Origin: Treponema brennaborense DSM 12168
GTDB lineage: Bacteria > Spirochaetota > Spirochaetia > Treponematales > Treponemataceae
DNA length: 64,000 nucleotides
NCBI RefSeq assembly: GCF_000212415.1
Contig: NC_015500.1
Span: 806,001 to 870,000 of the forward strand
Direction of reading: 5' to 3'
Below the pieces are notes generated by a model that saw only the letters and a program-made list of their open reading frames with translations, was not told the origin of the DNA and ran no database searches. Of this stretch, positions 46,224-54,119 are shown piece by piece; positions within the stretch are counted from its first letter, which is position 1; every line of letters starts with the position of its first letter. A program made the translations under genes and the position numbers.

Positions 46224-46280
46224 GGGGTGCGAATCCGGATTATGTTCCTTCAGCAAACCGGATTTGCGCCCCGCTTTTTT
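46224..46280 (+). terminator. Terminator of the maltodextrin locus
   Basis: GGGGTGCGAATCCGG (46224-46238) pairs with CCGGATTTGCGCCCC (46258-46272) over 15 positions with two wobble pairs, then GC and a run of six T. It lies directly before the glnA promoter. Confidence 0.92.
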
Positions 46281-46283
46281 TAC

Positions 46284-46311
46284 TTGACAGTGTTTTTCCG
46301 CTCAGTATAAT
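46284..46311 (+). promoter_or_regulatory. Promoter of glnA
   Basis: TTGACA at 46284-46289, 16 bp, TATAAT at 46306-46311: both hexamers perfect. The predicted +1 is near 46318, leaving only about 20 leader bases, so no attenuator is possible here. Confidence 0.75.
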
Positions 46312-46337
46312 GGATGCATAACAGTATGGAGTTGCAC

Positions 46338-47609
46338 ATGAATTATACCCAAAGCGAAGTTCTGCAATACATTGCGGAAAACGACGTCAAATTTATCAAG
46401 CTGTTTTTTACGGATATTTTCGGTTCGATAAAAAGCATTTCGATTATGCCGGAACAGCTGCCGACTGCCTTCAAATGGGGTATACCGTTCGACGCATCGT
46501 GCGTAAAAGGGTTTCTGGAAGTGGCGAAAACCGATTTGTTTATTGTTCCCGATCCGGCGACGCTTGCCGTTCTGCCGTGGCGGCCGCAGCACGGCCGGGT
46601 GGTGCGTTTTTACTGCAACATCCGGTACCCCGACGGTGCGCCGTTTGCCGGCGACAGCCGTCTGATTCTGCAGCAGACGGCGGATAAAATCCGGGAACTC
46701 GGCTATACGTGCAAAATCGGAACCGACTGCGAGTTCTATCTGTTCAACGCCGATGAAAACGGCCAGCCGACGCTGACGCCGCAGGATCAGGCTTCTTACT
46801 GCGATCTGGCTCCGCGCGACCGGGGAGAAAACGTCCGGCGCGATATCTGTTTGACGCTTGAACAGATGGGCATCAAACCAGAAGCTTCCCATCATGAAAA
46901 GGGTCCCGGTCAGAATGAAATAGACTTCGCCGACAGCGACGTTCTGAACGCTGCCGACAATTTTGCAACGTTCAAAACCGTCGTGCGCACGATCGCCGCC
47001 CGGAACGGCCTGTTCGCCTCGTTCATGCCGAAACCGCTGGCAGACCGGAGCGGCAGCGGATTGCACGTCAACATTTCGCTCAAAAAAGACGGCTGCAACG
47101 TGTTTGAAGGCGAAAAACTGCGTCCCGAAGCCGAATCGTTCATAGCGGGCATTTTGCATCATATCAAGGACATTACCGCGTTTTTGAATCCGCTCAACAA
47201 TTCGTACGACCGTTTCGGTGAATTCGAAGCGCCGCAGTACGTGTCGTGGTCGCGCTGGAATTTGAGTCAGCTGATCCGGTTTCCGGCTTCCGGCGGAAAA
47301 GACGTGCGTATCAAGGTCCGTTCGCCCGACCCGGCCTGCAATCAGTATCTGGCGCTTGCGCTGATTCTGTCTTCGGGACTTGACGGTATTGCCAATAAAC
47401 GGCCGCTGCCGCCGGCAACCGATATCGATTTATGTTCGGCTCCGCCGCAGACGATTGCCGGTTTGCCCAAGCTGCCGGGGTCGCTGAAAGAAGCGCTCGC
47501 TTTTGCCGCCGCAAGCCCGTTCGTAGCGGATTTGCTGACGAAAGACGTTCTCGACATGTTCGCTGCGGCTAAAAGCGGCGGTCGGGATCCCGATTTCGGA
47601 GAAATCTGA
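46338..47609 (+). CDS. glnA: Glutamine synthetase
   Basis: 423 residues from ATG 46338 (ATGGAG upstream; ATGs at 46314 and 46326 overlap the expected leader). GS type I features: KFIKLFFTDIFGSIKSI, the catalytic-domain TDCEFYLFN, HHEKGPGQNEIDF, MPKPLADRSGSGLHVNIS and IKVRSPDPACNQYLALA. It makes glutamine from glutamate and ammonia. The C-terminus is shorter than the adenylylated enteric type and no GlnE-type tyrosine segment is evident. It is followed eight bases later by an ANTAR regulator, a pairing known from clostridia, so regulation through RNA antitermination is likely in this organism. Confidence 0.93.
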   Translation: MNYTQSEVLQYIAENDVKFIKLFFTDIFGSIKSISIMPEQLPTAFKWGIPFDASCVKGFLEVAKTDLFIVPDPATLAVLPWRPQHGRVVRFYCNIRYPDGAPFAGDSRLILQQTADKIRELGYTCKIGTDCEFYLFNADENGQPTLTPQDQASYCDLAPRDRGENVRRDICLTLEQMGIKPEASHHEKGPGQNEIDFADSDVLNAADNFATFKTVVRTIAARNGLFASFMPKPLADRSGSGLHVNISLKKDGCNVFEGEKLRPEAESFIAGILHHIKDITAFLNPLNNSYDRFGEFEAPQYVSWSRWNLSQLIRFPASGGKDVRIKVRSPDPACNQYLALALILSSGLDGIANKRPLPPATDIDLCSAPPQTIAGLPKLPGSLKEALAFAAASPFVADLLTKDVLDMFAAAKSGGRDPDFGEI

Positions 47610-47617
47610 TACATAAG

Positions 47618-48187
47618 ATGGACAGCATACTCATCGTTTCAAATACCGGTTCAACTCTGCAAATTATCAGCCGGCTGCTGCAGGCGCAATCGTTTTCGCG
47701 CGTCGCGACGGTGCAGAACAGCTGTGAAGGCCGCCGCTGTCTGCTGGAGGCCGATTTTGATCTTATCATCATAGACGCGCCGCTGGGAAACGAATACGGC
47801 GACGATTTTGCCCTGCACGCGGCGGAAACGACTTCCGCCGGAATCATTTTGATAGCTCCGTGCGATCGGCTCGACGATATGAACCTCATCGTTGAAGACG
47901 CCGGGATTTTCGTCGTTCCAAAGCCGCTCAGCGCCGATTTCTTTTATCAGTCGGTCAAATTGCTTACCGCGTCGCGCAAGCGGGTAATGAAGCTCCAGAA
48001 TGAAAATGAAAAATTGCAGCATAAAATGCAGGAGGTTCGCCTGATCGACCGGGCGAAATGCATTCTGATCCAGTATCTGAAAATGACCGAGCCGCAGGCG
48101 CATCGGTACATAGAAAAACAGGCGATGGATCTGCGGCAGAGCCGCGTCGTTACCGCCGAAAACATTCTGCGCACGTACGAGCGCTGA
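47618..48187 (+). CDS. ANTAR-domain RNA-binding regulator with degenerate receiver
   Basis: 189 residues. Residues 1-110 fold like a response-regulator receiver. Asp53 and Lys102 are kept, but the usual N-terminal acidic pair is Ser8-Asn9 (ILIVSNT) and the switch Thr/Ser is Ala80, so normal phosphorylation is doubtful. A coiled coil (about 118-142) leads to the ANTAR domain: LIDRAKCILIQYLKMTEP, AHRYIEKQAMD and TAENIL. ANTAR domains bind paired hexaloop RNA hairpins and block terminators. It lies eight bases after glnA. The hexaloop leaders before the glutamate synthase operon and asnB are its suggested targets. Confidence 0.88.
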   Translation: MDSILIVSNTGSTLQIISRLLQAQSFSRVATVQNSCEGRRCLLEADFDLIIIDAPLGNEYGDDFALHAAETTSAGIILIAPCDRLDDMNLIVEDAGIFVVPKPLSADFFYQSVKLLTASRKRVMKLQNENEKLQHKMQEVRLIDRAKCILIQYLKMTEPQAHRYIEKQAMDLRQSRVVTAENILRTYER

Positions 48188-48193
48188 TTGCGT

Positions 48194-48248
48194 CCGGTCA
48201 GCGCAGAATGTCGAGCGCTGACAGCGCCCGGTCAGCGCAGAATGTCGA
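48194..48248. repeat. 34-bp direct duplication at the end of the beheaded gene
   Basis: CCGGTCAGCGCAGAATGTCGA occurs at 48194-48214 and 48228-48248. Each copy encodes, on the minus strand, the same last residues (DILR and stop), so the 3' end of the gene has been duplicated in tandem. Confidence 0.8.
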
Positions 48249-48564
48249 CCGTAACGGCGGCGAGCGTATCTGCACTGCTGTCGGGCAGCACCGATTTTAT
48301 GTAGGTTCCCAAATTATACGAATAATGCAGCCAGTCGCCTTTGCGGATGTGTTTGAGCTGCGCCGGTTTGCCGCCGGTGAACGGCGTCTGCAAACCGGTG
48401 ACCGTATCCTGCACGAGTATTCGCGTCGCGTCCGTTACGCCGAACGTTACGTTTTTTCCGTCGGTTGAAACGACGCTCACCCTTTTATTTCTGATAAAAG
48501 AACAGTACGGCCCTGCGTTTTCTTTTCTTCCGCCTTTTATTCCCGGACGCCGCCGCAGCGGCAA
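48232..48564 (-). pseudogene. 3' remnant of an unrecognised gene
   Basis: The frame from about 48485 down to the stop at 48232 reads like real protein (RVSVVSTDGKNVTFGV, GGKPAQLKHIRKGDWLHYSYNLG), about 85 residues of what looks like a beta-rich C-terminal domain. There is no start codon with a ribosome site, and the first 25 residues of the open frame are the antisense of the neighbouring kinase remnant. I take it as a gene that lost its 5' part. The family is not recognised; it may also be an intact small protein with an unusual start. Confidence 0.5.
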
Positions 48565-49087
48565 AACGTACCGGGCGGGAGGCTGCGGCTGTCTGATAGA
48601 CGACGAAGGAAGCGGCTACGCCATTGGAAGAGACGTATTGAAAGCCGTCGTCCGGGCTTTCGACGGGCGGAGCGCGCCGACGGTTTTAACCGAAAAAGTT
48701 TTGTCTTTTTTGCAGATAGACCGAATCGACGATATCGTAAAGTTCGTTCACAGCCCGGCTACCGATAAAAAGCGGATTGCGGAACTTTCCGCGCTGTGCG
48801 CTGCCGCCGCGGATGAAAACGATTCGGCTGCAATTTCCATACTGACGAAAGCTGCCGAGGAGCTTTCTTTGCTCGTCATTCCCGTACTGCGGAATCTCAA
48901 TTTACCCAAAGGCCCTCTGGTGCTCACCGGCAGCGTTCTGCAGAAAGACCGTATAGTGCCGGTAAAGCTCAAGGCCGTGCTGGCACGGACTTTCCCGGAA
49001 CTTGAATATGCGCAGGCTCCGGACGACGCGGCTGCCGGCGCTGCGCTGCTGGCTTTGCGGAGCGTCGTGGCAACGGGGTGCGCATGA
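48548..49087 (+). pseudogene. 3' remnant of a BadF/BadG-type (N-acetylglucosamine kinase-like) gene
   Basis: About 180 residues matching the C-terminal half of the BadF/BadG/BcrA/BcrD ATPase family that includes N-acetylglucosamine kinase: SGKTYRAGG, then LIDDEGSGYAIGRD (kept ATP-site motif) and a final DDAAAGAALLAL. The N-terminal half with the phosphate-binding DGGGT motif is missing. Upstream in-frame sequence (48341-48547) is antisense to the minus-strand remnant, not kinase. There is no promoter or ribosome site. It is therefore a truncated gene whose 5' half was lost at the same junction. Confidence 0.7.
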
Positions 49088-49141
49088 ACGGAATTTCGAT
49101 CGAACGGAATGCGTTACCTCGGGTGTCTCCGCCCTTCCGTA

Positions 49142-49170
49142 TTGACTTTTTTTTCGCACCTCTGTATAGT
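49142..49170 (+). promoter_or_regulatory. Promoter of asnB
   Basis: TTGACT at 49142-49147, 17 bp, TATAGT at 49165-49170. Predicted +1 is near 49177, giving a leader of about 140 bases that contains the attenuator. The -10 context TGTATAGT is identical to that of the glutamate synthase promoter. Confidence 0.7.
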
Positions 49171-49211
49171 GATAAAAAATAAAGATTAACGCTTTCGGGT
49201 GTCGATCGACT

Positions 49212-49225
49212 GGACAAGGGCGTCC
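49212..49225 (+). promoter_or_regulatory. Hexaloop antiterminator hairpin (ANTAR-target-like) in asnB leader
   Basis: GGAC (49212-49215), loop AAGGGC (49216-49221), GTCC (49222-49225), extended by a T-G pair. The loop has A1 and G4, and the core ACAAxGxCGT is shared with the glutamate synthase leader. GGGCGTCC also forms the 5' arm of the terminator, so the folds exclude each other. Confidence 0.55.
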
Positions 49226-49298
49226 GCTGAAAAAAATATCCGTTCCCGCTTCCGTTTTGCCGGAAACGCACGATGTTTTTTTGAGTGGACGCCTTTTT
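49219..49298 (+). terminator. Attenuator terminator before asnB
   Basis: GGCGTCCGCT (49219-49228) pairs with AGTGGACGCC (49284-49293), and an A7 block (49230-49236) with a T7 block (49276-49282), over an inner TTCCG/CGGAA stem-loop. Five T follow (49294-49298). It sits between promoter and gene, 19 bases before the asnB start. Confidence 0.8.
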
Positions 49299-49316
49299 CG
49301 TATTCTGGGGGTAAGT

Positions 49317-51047
49317 ATGTGTGGTTTTGTCGGTATGTTTGACTTGAACTCCGGTTCGGTCCCGCTGGAAGACGGACTGCGTGAAGAATTGCGCAGCCGG
49401 CTTCTTGATATGTCAAAAAAAATCCGCCACCGCGGTCCGGATTGGTCCGGCGTATATACCGGAGCAAACGCCCTGCTCAGTCACGAACGTCTTTCGATCG
49501 TTGATCCGCTTTCCGGCAAACAGCCGCTGATAAGTGAAGACGGCAACGTAATCCTTGCCGTCAACGGTGAAATTTACAATCATCAGGAAATCAGAAAACG
49601 GTACGAAGGCCGCTATACGTTTAAAACGCAGTCGGACTGTGAAGTCATTCTTCCGCTGTATCAGGAAAAGGGAGCGGCCTTTCTTGAAGATCTGAGCGGC
49701 ATATTCGCGTTCGCCTTATACGACAAGCAAAATGATGTGTATCTGGTAGCCCGCGATCACATCGGCATCATTCCGCTGTATCAGGGATGGGACGAAGACG
49801 GCCGGTATTACGTTGCGAGCGAACTGAAAGCGCTTGAAGGTACGTGCTGTACGATAGAAGAATTCCCGAACGGGTGTTATTTTTACAGCAAAGACTCTGC
49901 GCCGGTAAAATGGTACGAACGCGACTGGACGGATTACGCCGCCGTACAGAACAACGTTTCAAGCATAGCCGAGCTGCGCGCGGGACTTGAGACGGCGGTC
50001 AAAAAACAGCTGATGAGCGACGTGCCGTACGGCGTACTGCTATCGGGCGGCCTGGATTCTTCCATTATTGCGGCCGTTACCAAAAAGTTTTCGGCACGCC
50101 GGGTCGAAAGCGGCGGTACGCAGGAAGCGTGGTGGCCGCAGCTGCACAGTTTCGCCGTCGGTTTGGAAGGTGCGCCCGACTTGCTCGCCGCGCGGAAAGC
50201 GGCCGAATTTATCGGCACGGTGCATCACGAAGTGCATTTTACGATTCAGGAAGCGCTGGACGCGCTGAGCGACGTTATCTATCACCTTGAAACGTACGAC
50301 ATCACGACGGTGCGCGCGTCTACGCCGATGTATTTGCTTGCCCGCGTGATAAAATCGATGGGGATCAAAATGGTGCTTTCAGGCGAAGGCGCCGACGAAC
50401 TGTTCGGCGGCTACTTGTATTTTCACAAGGCGCCCGACGCGAAAGAGTTTCACGAAGAAACGGTGCGCAAACTCGGAAAACTGCACTTGTACGATTGTTT
50501 ACGCGCGAACAAGGCGCTCGCGGCGTGGGGCGTGGAAGGGCGCGTGCCGTTTTTGGATAAGGAATTTATCGACGTCGCGATGCGGCTGAATCCCGAAGAC
50601 AAAATGAGTTCCCGCTGCGAGCCGGGGACGAAAGGTGCCGGCCGCGACGGCCGCCGTATGGAAAAATGGATTTTGCGCAAAGCGTTTGAAGAGTATTTGC
50701 CCGAATCGATTGCGTGGCGGCAGAAAGAGCAGTTTTCCGACGGCGTCGGCTACAGCTGGATCGATACGCTGAAAAAAATCGCAGAAGAACGCGTTTCGGA
50801 TCAGCAGTTTGCCGCCGCCGCGAAGCGTTTTCCGATAAACACGCCGCTCAATAAGGAAGAATACTATTACCGTTCCCTTTTTGCCAAGTTTTTTCCGTCG
50901 GAAACGGCGGCTAAAACGGTTCCGCACGAAGCTTCCGTTGCCTGTTCAACGGCGAAAGCGCTCGAATGGGACGCATCGTTCAAAAATATGAATGATCCGT
51001 CCGGCCGCGCCGTTTCGGGCGTACATGATGAAGCGTATTCAAAATAA
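49317..51047 (+). CDS. asnB: Asparagine synthetase B (glutamine-hydrolysing)
   Basis: 576 residues from ATG 49317 (TCTGGGGGTAAGT upstream), which places the catalytic Cys at position 2 (MCGFVGMF), as class II amidotransferases need. The open frame back to 49257 lies in the terminator and is not coding. Glutaminase domain: IRHRGPDWSGVY, LSHERLSIVD, VNGEIYNHQEIR. Synthetase domain: GVLLSGGLDSSIIAA (PP loop), LSGEGADELFGGYLYF and RVPFLDKEF. It converts aspartate and glutamine to asparagine. The attenuator in front suggests control by nitrogen state. Confidence 0.95.
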   Translation: MCGFVGMFDLNSGSVPLEDGLREELRSRLLDMSKKIRHRGPDWSGVYTGANALLSHERLSIVDPLSGKQPLISEDGNVILAVNGEIYNHQEIRKRYEGRYTFKTQSDCEVILPLYQEKGAAFLEDLSGIFAFALYDKQNDVYLVARDHIGIIPLYQGWDEDGRYYVASELKALEGTCCTIEEFPNGCYFYSKDSAPVKWYERDWTDYAAVQNNVSSIAELRAGLETAVKKQLMSDVPYGVLLSGGLDSSIIAAVTKKFSARRVESGGTQEAWWPQLHSFAVGLEGAPDLLAARKAAEFIGTVHHEVHFTIQEALDALSDVIYHLETYDITTVRASTPMYLLARVIKSMGIKMVLSGEGADELFGGYLYFHKAPDAKEFHEETVRKLGKLHLYDCLRANKALAAWGVEGRVPFLDKEFIDVAMRLNPEDKMSSRCEPGTKGAGRDGRRMEKWILRKAFEEYLPESIAWRQKEQFSDGVGYSWIDTLKKIAEERVSDQQFAAAAKRFPINTPLNKEEYYYRSLFAKFFPSETAAKTVPHEASVACSTAKALEWDASFKNMNDPSGRAVSGVHDEAYSK

Positions 51048-51084
51048 CGGACATAAAATACACTAATATAAAAAATGCAGAGAA

Positions 51085-51122
51085 AAAGGCTGCCGGTTTC
51101 TTGCCGGCAGCCTTTCGTTTTT
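51085..51122 (+). terminator. Terminator of asnB
   Basis: AAAGGCTGCCGG (51085-51096) and CCGGCAGCCTTT (51104-51115) form a perfect 12-bp stem with a seven-base loop, followed by CGTTTTTG. Confidence 0.92.
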
Positions 51123-51237
51123 GCCGAATCCGTTCGGGCGTGTTTGTTCTGAAACTCCGGCACATACGAAACGCTGCAGCCGGTGCCGCGGTTCAGTACC
51201 AGACGGCCGCGCGTACCGGATAATTTCTTCGGACATC

Positions 51238-51304
51238 TTGACATTTTCTGATTTTCTGTTATTCTTTATATACACATTTATGACAAATTGATATGTTTTG
51301 TCAT
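51238..51304 (+). promoter_or_regulatory. Promoter and inverted repeat before the fab operon
   Basis: TTGACA at 51238-51243, 16 bp, TATTCT at 51260-51265. Just after the predicted +1 (near 51272) lies a perfect inverted repeat, ATGACAAA (51280-51287) and TTTGTCAT (51297-51304), nine bases apart. It does not match the FapR or FabT consensus I know. It is a good candidate for a fatty-acid-synthesis repressor site. Confidence 0.6.
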
Positions 51305-51329
51305 TTTGACTGTACGCACGGGAGGTACA

Positions 51330-52280
51330 ATGGCTGTCGTTATACGCGGAACCGGAAACGCGGTTCCCATGAAAAAACTTCCGAACGAAGCGCTCGATCC
51401 TGCTCTTGAAACGTCCGACGAATGGATCCGCTCTCACACCGGAATCGGAAGCCGGTACGTCGCCGCGCCTGATGAAACTACTTCTCTGCTCGGTTCCATG
51501 GCGTGCAAAAAAGCGTTGGAGCACGCGAAGGTTCCGGTTAAACCGGATCAGATCGATTTGATTATCTGCGCGACCGCGACGCCCGATTTTCACGGGTTCC
51601 CGTCTACGGCGTGTCTGATACAGACCAAACTCGGCGCAGCGAAGGCCGCCGCGTTCGACGTGTCGGCCGCGTGTTCCGGGTTCATTTACGCGCTTGAAAC
51701 CGCCGCCGGGCTGCTTGAACGCCACGGCTGGAAGTATGCGCTCGTGTGCGGAGCGGAAACGCTCAGCCGCATCCTCGACTGGAACGACCGTTCGACTTGC
51801 GTTCTGTTCGGCGACGGCGCGGGCGCGGTACTGGTCGAAAACACCGATTATAATCAGAAAGAAAAAGGTATCGGTTCGGTCGTGCTCGGTGCCGACGGCA
51901 CGGGCGGCGGAGAATTGTATATCGACGAATCGAATCACATCAAAATGAACGGACGGGCGGTGTACAATTTCGCCGTGCGCGTGCTGAGTGAAACGGTAGA
52001 AACGCTCATGCAGAAAGAATGGCTTACCATCGACGATGTGGATTTGATCGTGTGTCATCAGGCTAACAGCCGGATTCTTGAAGCGGCCGCAAAACGGCTG
52101 AAAATAGATCCTGCAAAAATAGTGAACAATATGGAAGATTACGGAAATACCTCCGCGGCTTCGATCCCGATTACGCTGGCTGATCTTGCGGCTCAGGGAC
52201 GGCTCAAGGAAGGTATGGTGATTATTTCTGCCGGCTTCGGTGCCGGTCTTACATGGGGAGGCTGTGTAATACGATGGTAA
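51330..52280 (+). CDS. fabH: 3-oxoacyl-ACP synthase III
   Basis: 316 residues with the FabH catalytic triad: Cys115 in DVSAACSGFIYAL, His243 in VCHQANSRI and Asn273 in YGNTSAASIP. It starts fatty-acid synthesis by condensing acetyl-CoA with malonyl-ACP. ATG 51330 follows CACGGGAGGTACA; an in-frame ATG at 51288 falls inside the inverted repeat and is rejected. It is the first gene of a five-gene fab operon and overlaps fabD by 7 bp. Confidence 0.96.
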   Translation: MAVVIRGTGNAVPMKKLPNEALDPALETSDEWIRSHTGIGSRYVAAPDETTSLLGSMACKKALEHAKVPVKPDQIDLIICATATPDFHGFPSTACLIQTKLGAAKAAAFDVSAACSGFIYALETAAGLLERHGWKYALVCGAETLSRILDWNDRSTCVLFGDGAGAVLVENTDYNQKEKGIGSVVLGADGTGGGELYIDESNHIKMNGRAVYNFAVRVLSETVETLMQKEWLTIDDVDLIVCHQANSRILEAAAKRLKIDPAKIVNNMEDYGNTSAASIPITLADLAAQGRLKEGMVIISAGFGAGLTWGGCVIRW

Positions 52281-53239
52281 AAAAATACGCGTTTTTGTTT
52301 CCCGGACAGGGAGCTCAAGCTCAGGGCATGATGAAGGACGTGTGCGAAGCGTTTCCCGCTGCCCGCAAATGTGTGGATGCAATTTCCGAAATTGCAGGCG
52401 AAGATATTACGAAACTGCTGTGGGATACCGAAGCGTCCGTGCTGTCCCGCAGCGACCGCAGTCAGCTTGCGATTACCGCGGCGTCGTTGGCGGTTTTTTC
52501 GGCGCTGAAATCGAAAGGTATCGAGCCTTCCGTTTGTGCCGGTTTCAGTTTGGGTGAATTTCCGGCGCTCTGTGCCAGCGGCGTGCTGTCGTTTGACGAT
52601 ACGATTCGCGTGGTAAAAAAACGCGGCGAAATCATGCAGAAAGTCTGCGAAGCTATTGCCGCCCGCAATGCGGGCAACGCGCCGGGGATGGCCGCCATTA
52701 TCGGGCTGCCTCCTGAAAAGGTTCTTGAAATTGCGAAAGCGAGCGGCGAAGTATACGGTGCGAACATGAACAGCGCACGTCAAACCGTCGTGTCGGGAAC
52801 GGCCGCGGGACTTACGAAAGCCGAAGAATTGTGCAAAGAAGCCGGAGCGCGCCGCTTTGTCCGCCTTGCCGTTGCCGGTCCGTTCCATTGCCCGCTGATG
52901 CAGGAAGCCGCGGATGAATTTGAAAAAGCGATCGCGGCGGTAACGTTCAAAGATCCGGACGTACCGCTGCTTTCAAACGTATCCGGTGCGTTGGCGGTGA
53001 GCGGAGCTGAAATCAAAAAATCCGCCGTGCTGCATTTGACGCATCCGGTGTTGTGGACGTCGGAAGAAGCCGTTTTGGGTAAAATGATTACCGGCGAAAC
53101 CGACGGGGGAAACGCCGAATGGGCGCTGCTTGAAGCGGGACCCGGAAAGGTGCTGTCTGGACTGTGGCGCGACACCGAATTCGGTGAAAAATGGGCGGCC
53201 GTTCCGGTAAACACGGCCGACGCAATAAACGCACTGTAA
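52274..53239 (+). CDS. fabD: Malonyl-CoA-ACP transacylase
   Basis: 321 residues. FLFPGQGAQAQGM opens the protein, the nucleophile is Ser92 in GFSLGEFPAL, and the catalytic His is in GPFHCPLM. The usual GHSLG has Phe in place of His here, a tolerated but less common variant. The enzyme loads malonyl groups on ACP. ATG 52274 overlaps the fabH stop; GGGGAGG lies 12 bases upstream, inside fabH. No acpP gene is found in the operon. Confidence 0.95.
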   Translation: MVKKYAFLFPGQGAQAQGMMKDVCEAFPAARKCVDAISEIAGEDITKLLWDTEASVLSRSDRSQLAITAASLAVFSALKSKGIEPSVCAGFSLGEFPALCASGVLSFDDTIRVVKKRGEIMQKVCEAIAARNAGNAPGMAAIIGLPPEKVLEIAKASGEVYGANMNSARQTVVSGTAAGLTKAEELCKEAGARRFVRLAVAGPFHCPLMQEAADEFEKAIAAVTFKDPDVPLLSNVSGALAVSGAEIKKSAVLHLTHPVLWTSEEAVLGKMITGETDGGNAEWALLEAGPGKVLSGLWRDTEFGEKWAAVPVNTADAINAL

Positions 53240-53252
53240 TTTAGGAGAACGT

Positions 53253-53315
53253 ATGAAGCGTCCGGCTCGGATAGCTCCGTTCATTTCAAGGAGAACGTAT
53301 GTTGTTACAAGGTAA
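53253..53315 (+). other. Short ORF and duplicated ribosome site before fabG
   Basis: The 13-base block AGGAGAACGTATG occurs at 53243-53255 and again at 53289-53301. The second copy starts fabG. The first starts a 20-codon ORF (MKRPARIAPFIS and on) that ends at 53315, overlapping the fabG start in another frame. It may be a simple duplication or a small coupling cistron. Confidence 0.4.
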
Positions 53316-54042
53316 AAAAGCGCTGGTGACCGGCTCGTCGCGCGGCATCGGAAAAGAAATAGCGAGACGTTTTTTGGAAGAAGGCGCGGAAGTATGGGGT
53401 TTGTGTTCCAAACCGTCTGCAGCCCGCGCGGAACTTGAAGCGTACGCGGCGGAAAAAGGTTCCGCGTTTCATGAAATCTGCGCCGACGCGGGCAACGCTG
53501 AAAATCTTTCGGAAACGGTCAAGGCGGCGCTCGCCGACGCGGGTTGCTTCGATATTCTGGTAAACAACGCGGGAATTACCCGCGACGGACTGTCGTTCCG
53601 CATGAGTATGGACGACTGGCAGAAAGTACTGGACGTGAATCTGACGGGCGTGTTCATCGTGTCGCAGCTGGTTTCTTCGGCAATGATACGGAAACGCTCG
53701 GGTTCGATCATCAATATGACGAGCATCGTCGGACTGCACGGTCAGGGCGGCCAGGTGAACTATTCGGCGAGCAAAGCCGGACTGATCGGTTTGACGAAAA
53801 GCCTTGCGAAAGAGTGCGGCGGCCGCGGCGTGCGCGTGAACGCGATCGCTCCGGGGTTTATCGACACCGACATGACGCGCGCCGTTAACGAAGAAGCGCG
53901 CAAAGTGTGGCTCGAAGGCATACCGCTCAAGCGCGCCGGACAGGTTTCCGATATCGCGAACGCGGCGGTGTTTTTGGCGTCCGATATGTCCTCGTATATC
54001 ACCGCGCAGGTCTTGGGCGTAGACGGGGGAATGGGCGCGTAG
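53299..54042 (+). CDS. fabG: 3-oxoacyl-ACP reductase
   Basis: 247 residues, a classical short-chain dehydrogenase: TGSSRGIGKEIARRF (NADP-binding), NNAGITRDG, and the catalytic Ser-Tyr-Lys in NMTSIVGLHG and VNYSASKAG. The C-terminus DVLGVDGGMGA-like ending (QVLGVDGGMGA) is typical of FabG. It reduces the beta-keto group in each elongation cycle. AAGGAGAACGT precedes ATG 53299; the same site is duplicated 46 bases upstream. Confidence 0.95.
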   Translation: MLLQGKKALVTGSSRGIGKEIARRFLEEGAEVWGLCSKPSAARAELEAYAAEKGSAFHEICADAGNAENLSETVKAALADAGCFDILVNNAGITRDGLSFRMSMDDWQKVLDVNLTGVFIVSQLVSSAMIRKRSGSIINMTSIVGLHGQGGQVNYSASKAGLIGLTKSLAKECGGRGVRVNAIAPGFIDTDMTRAVNEEARKVWLEGIPLKRAGQVSDIANAAVFLASDMSSYITAQVLGVDGGMGA

Positions 54043-54119
54043 ATACGCACACGCGGGTTGTGCACCTGCAGGAAATTTTCTGTTTTACAGATTAAATAGG
54101 GAAAAAGGAGTTAAACGAT

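Noticed and set aside
48341-48547. N-terminal part of the kinase-like gene
   Set aside because: This frame is antisense to the minus-strand remnant and shows no ATPase motif, so it is not the missing half.
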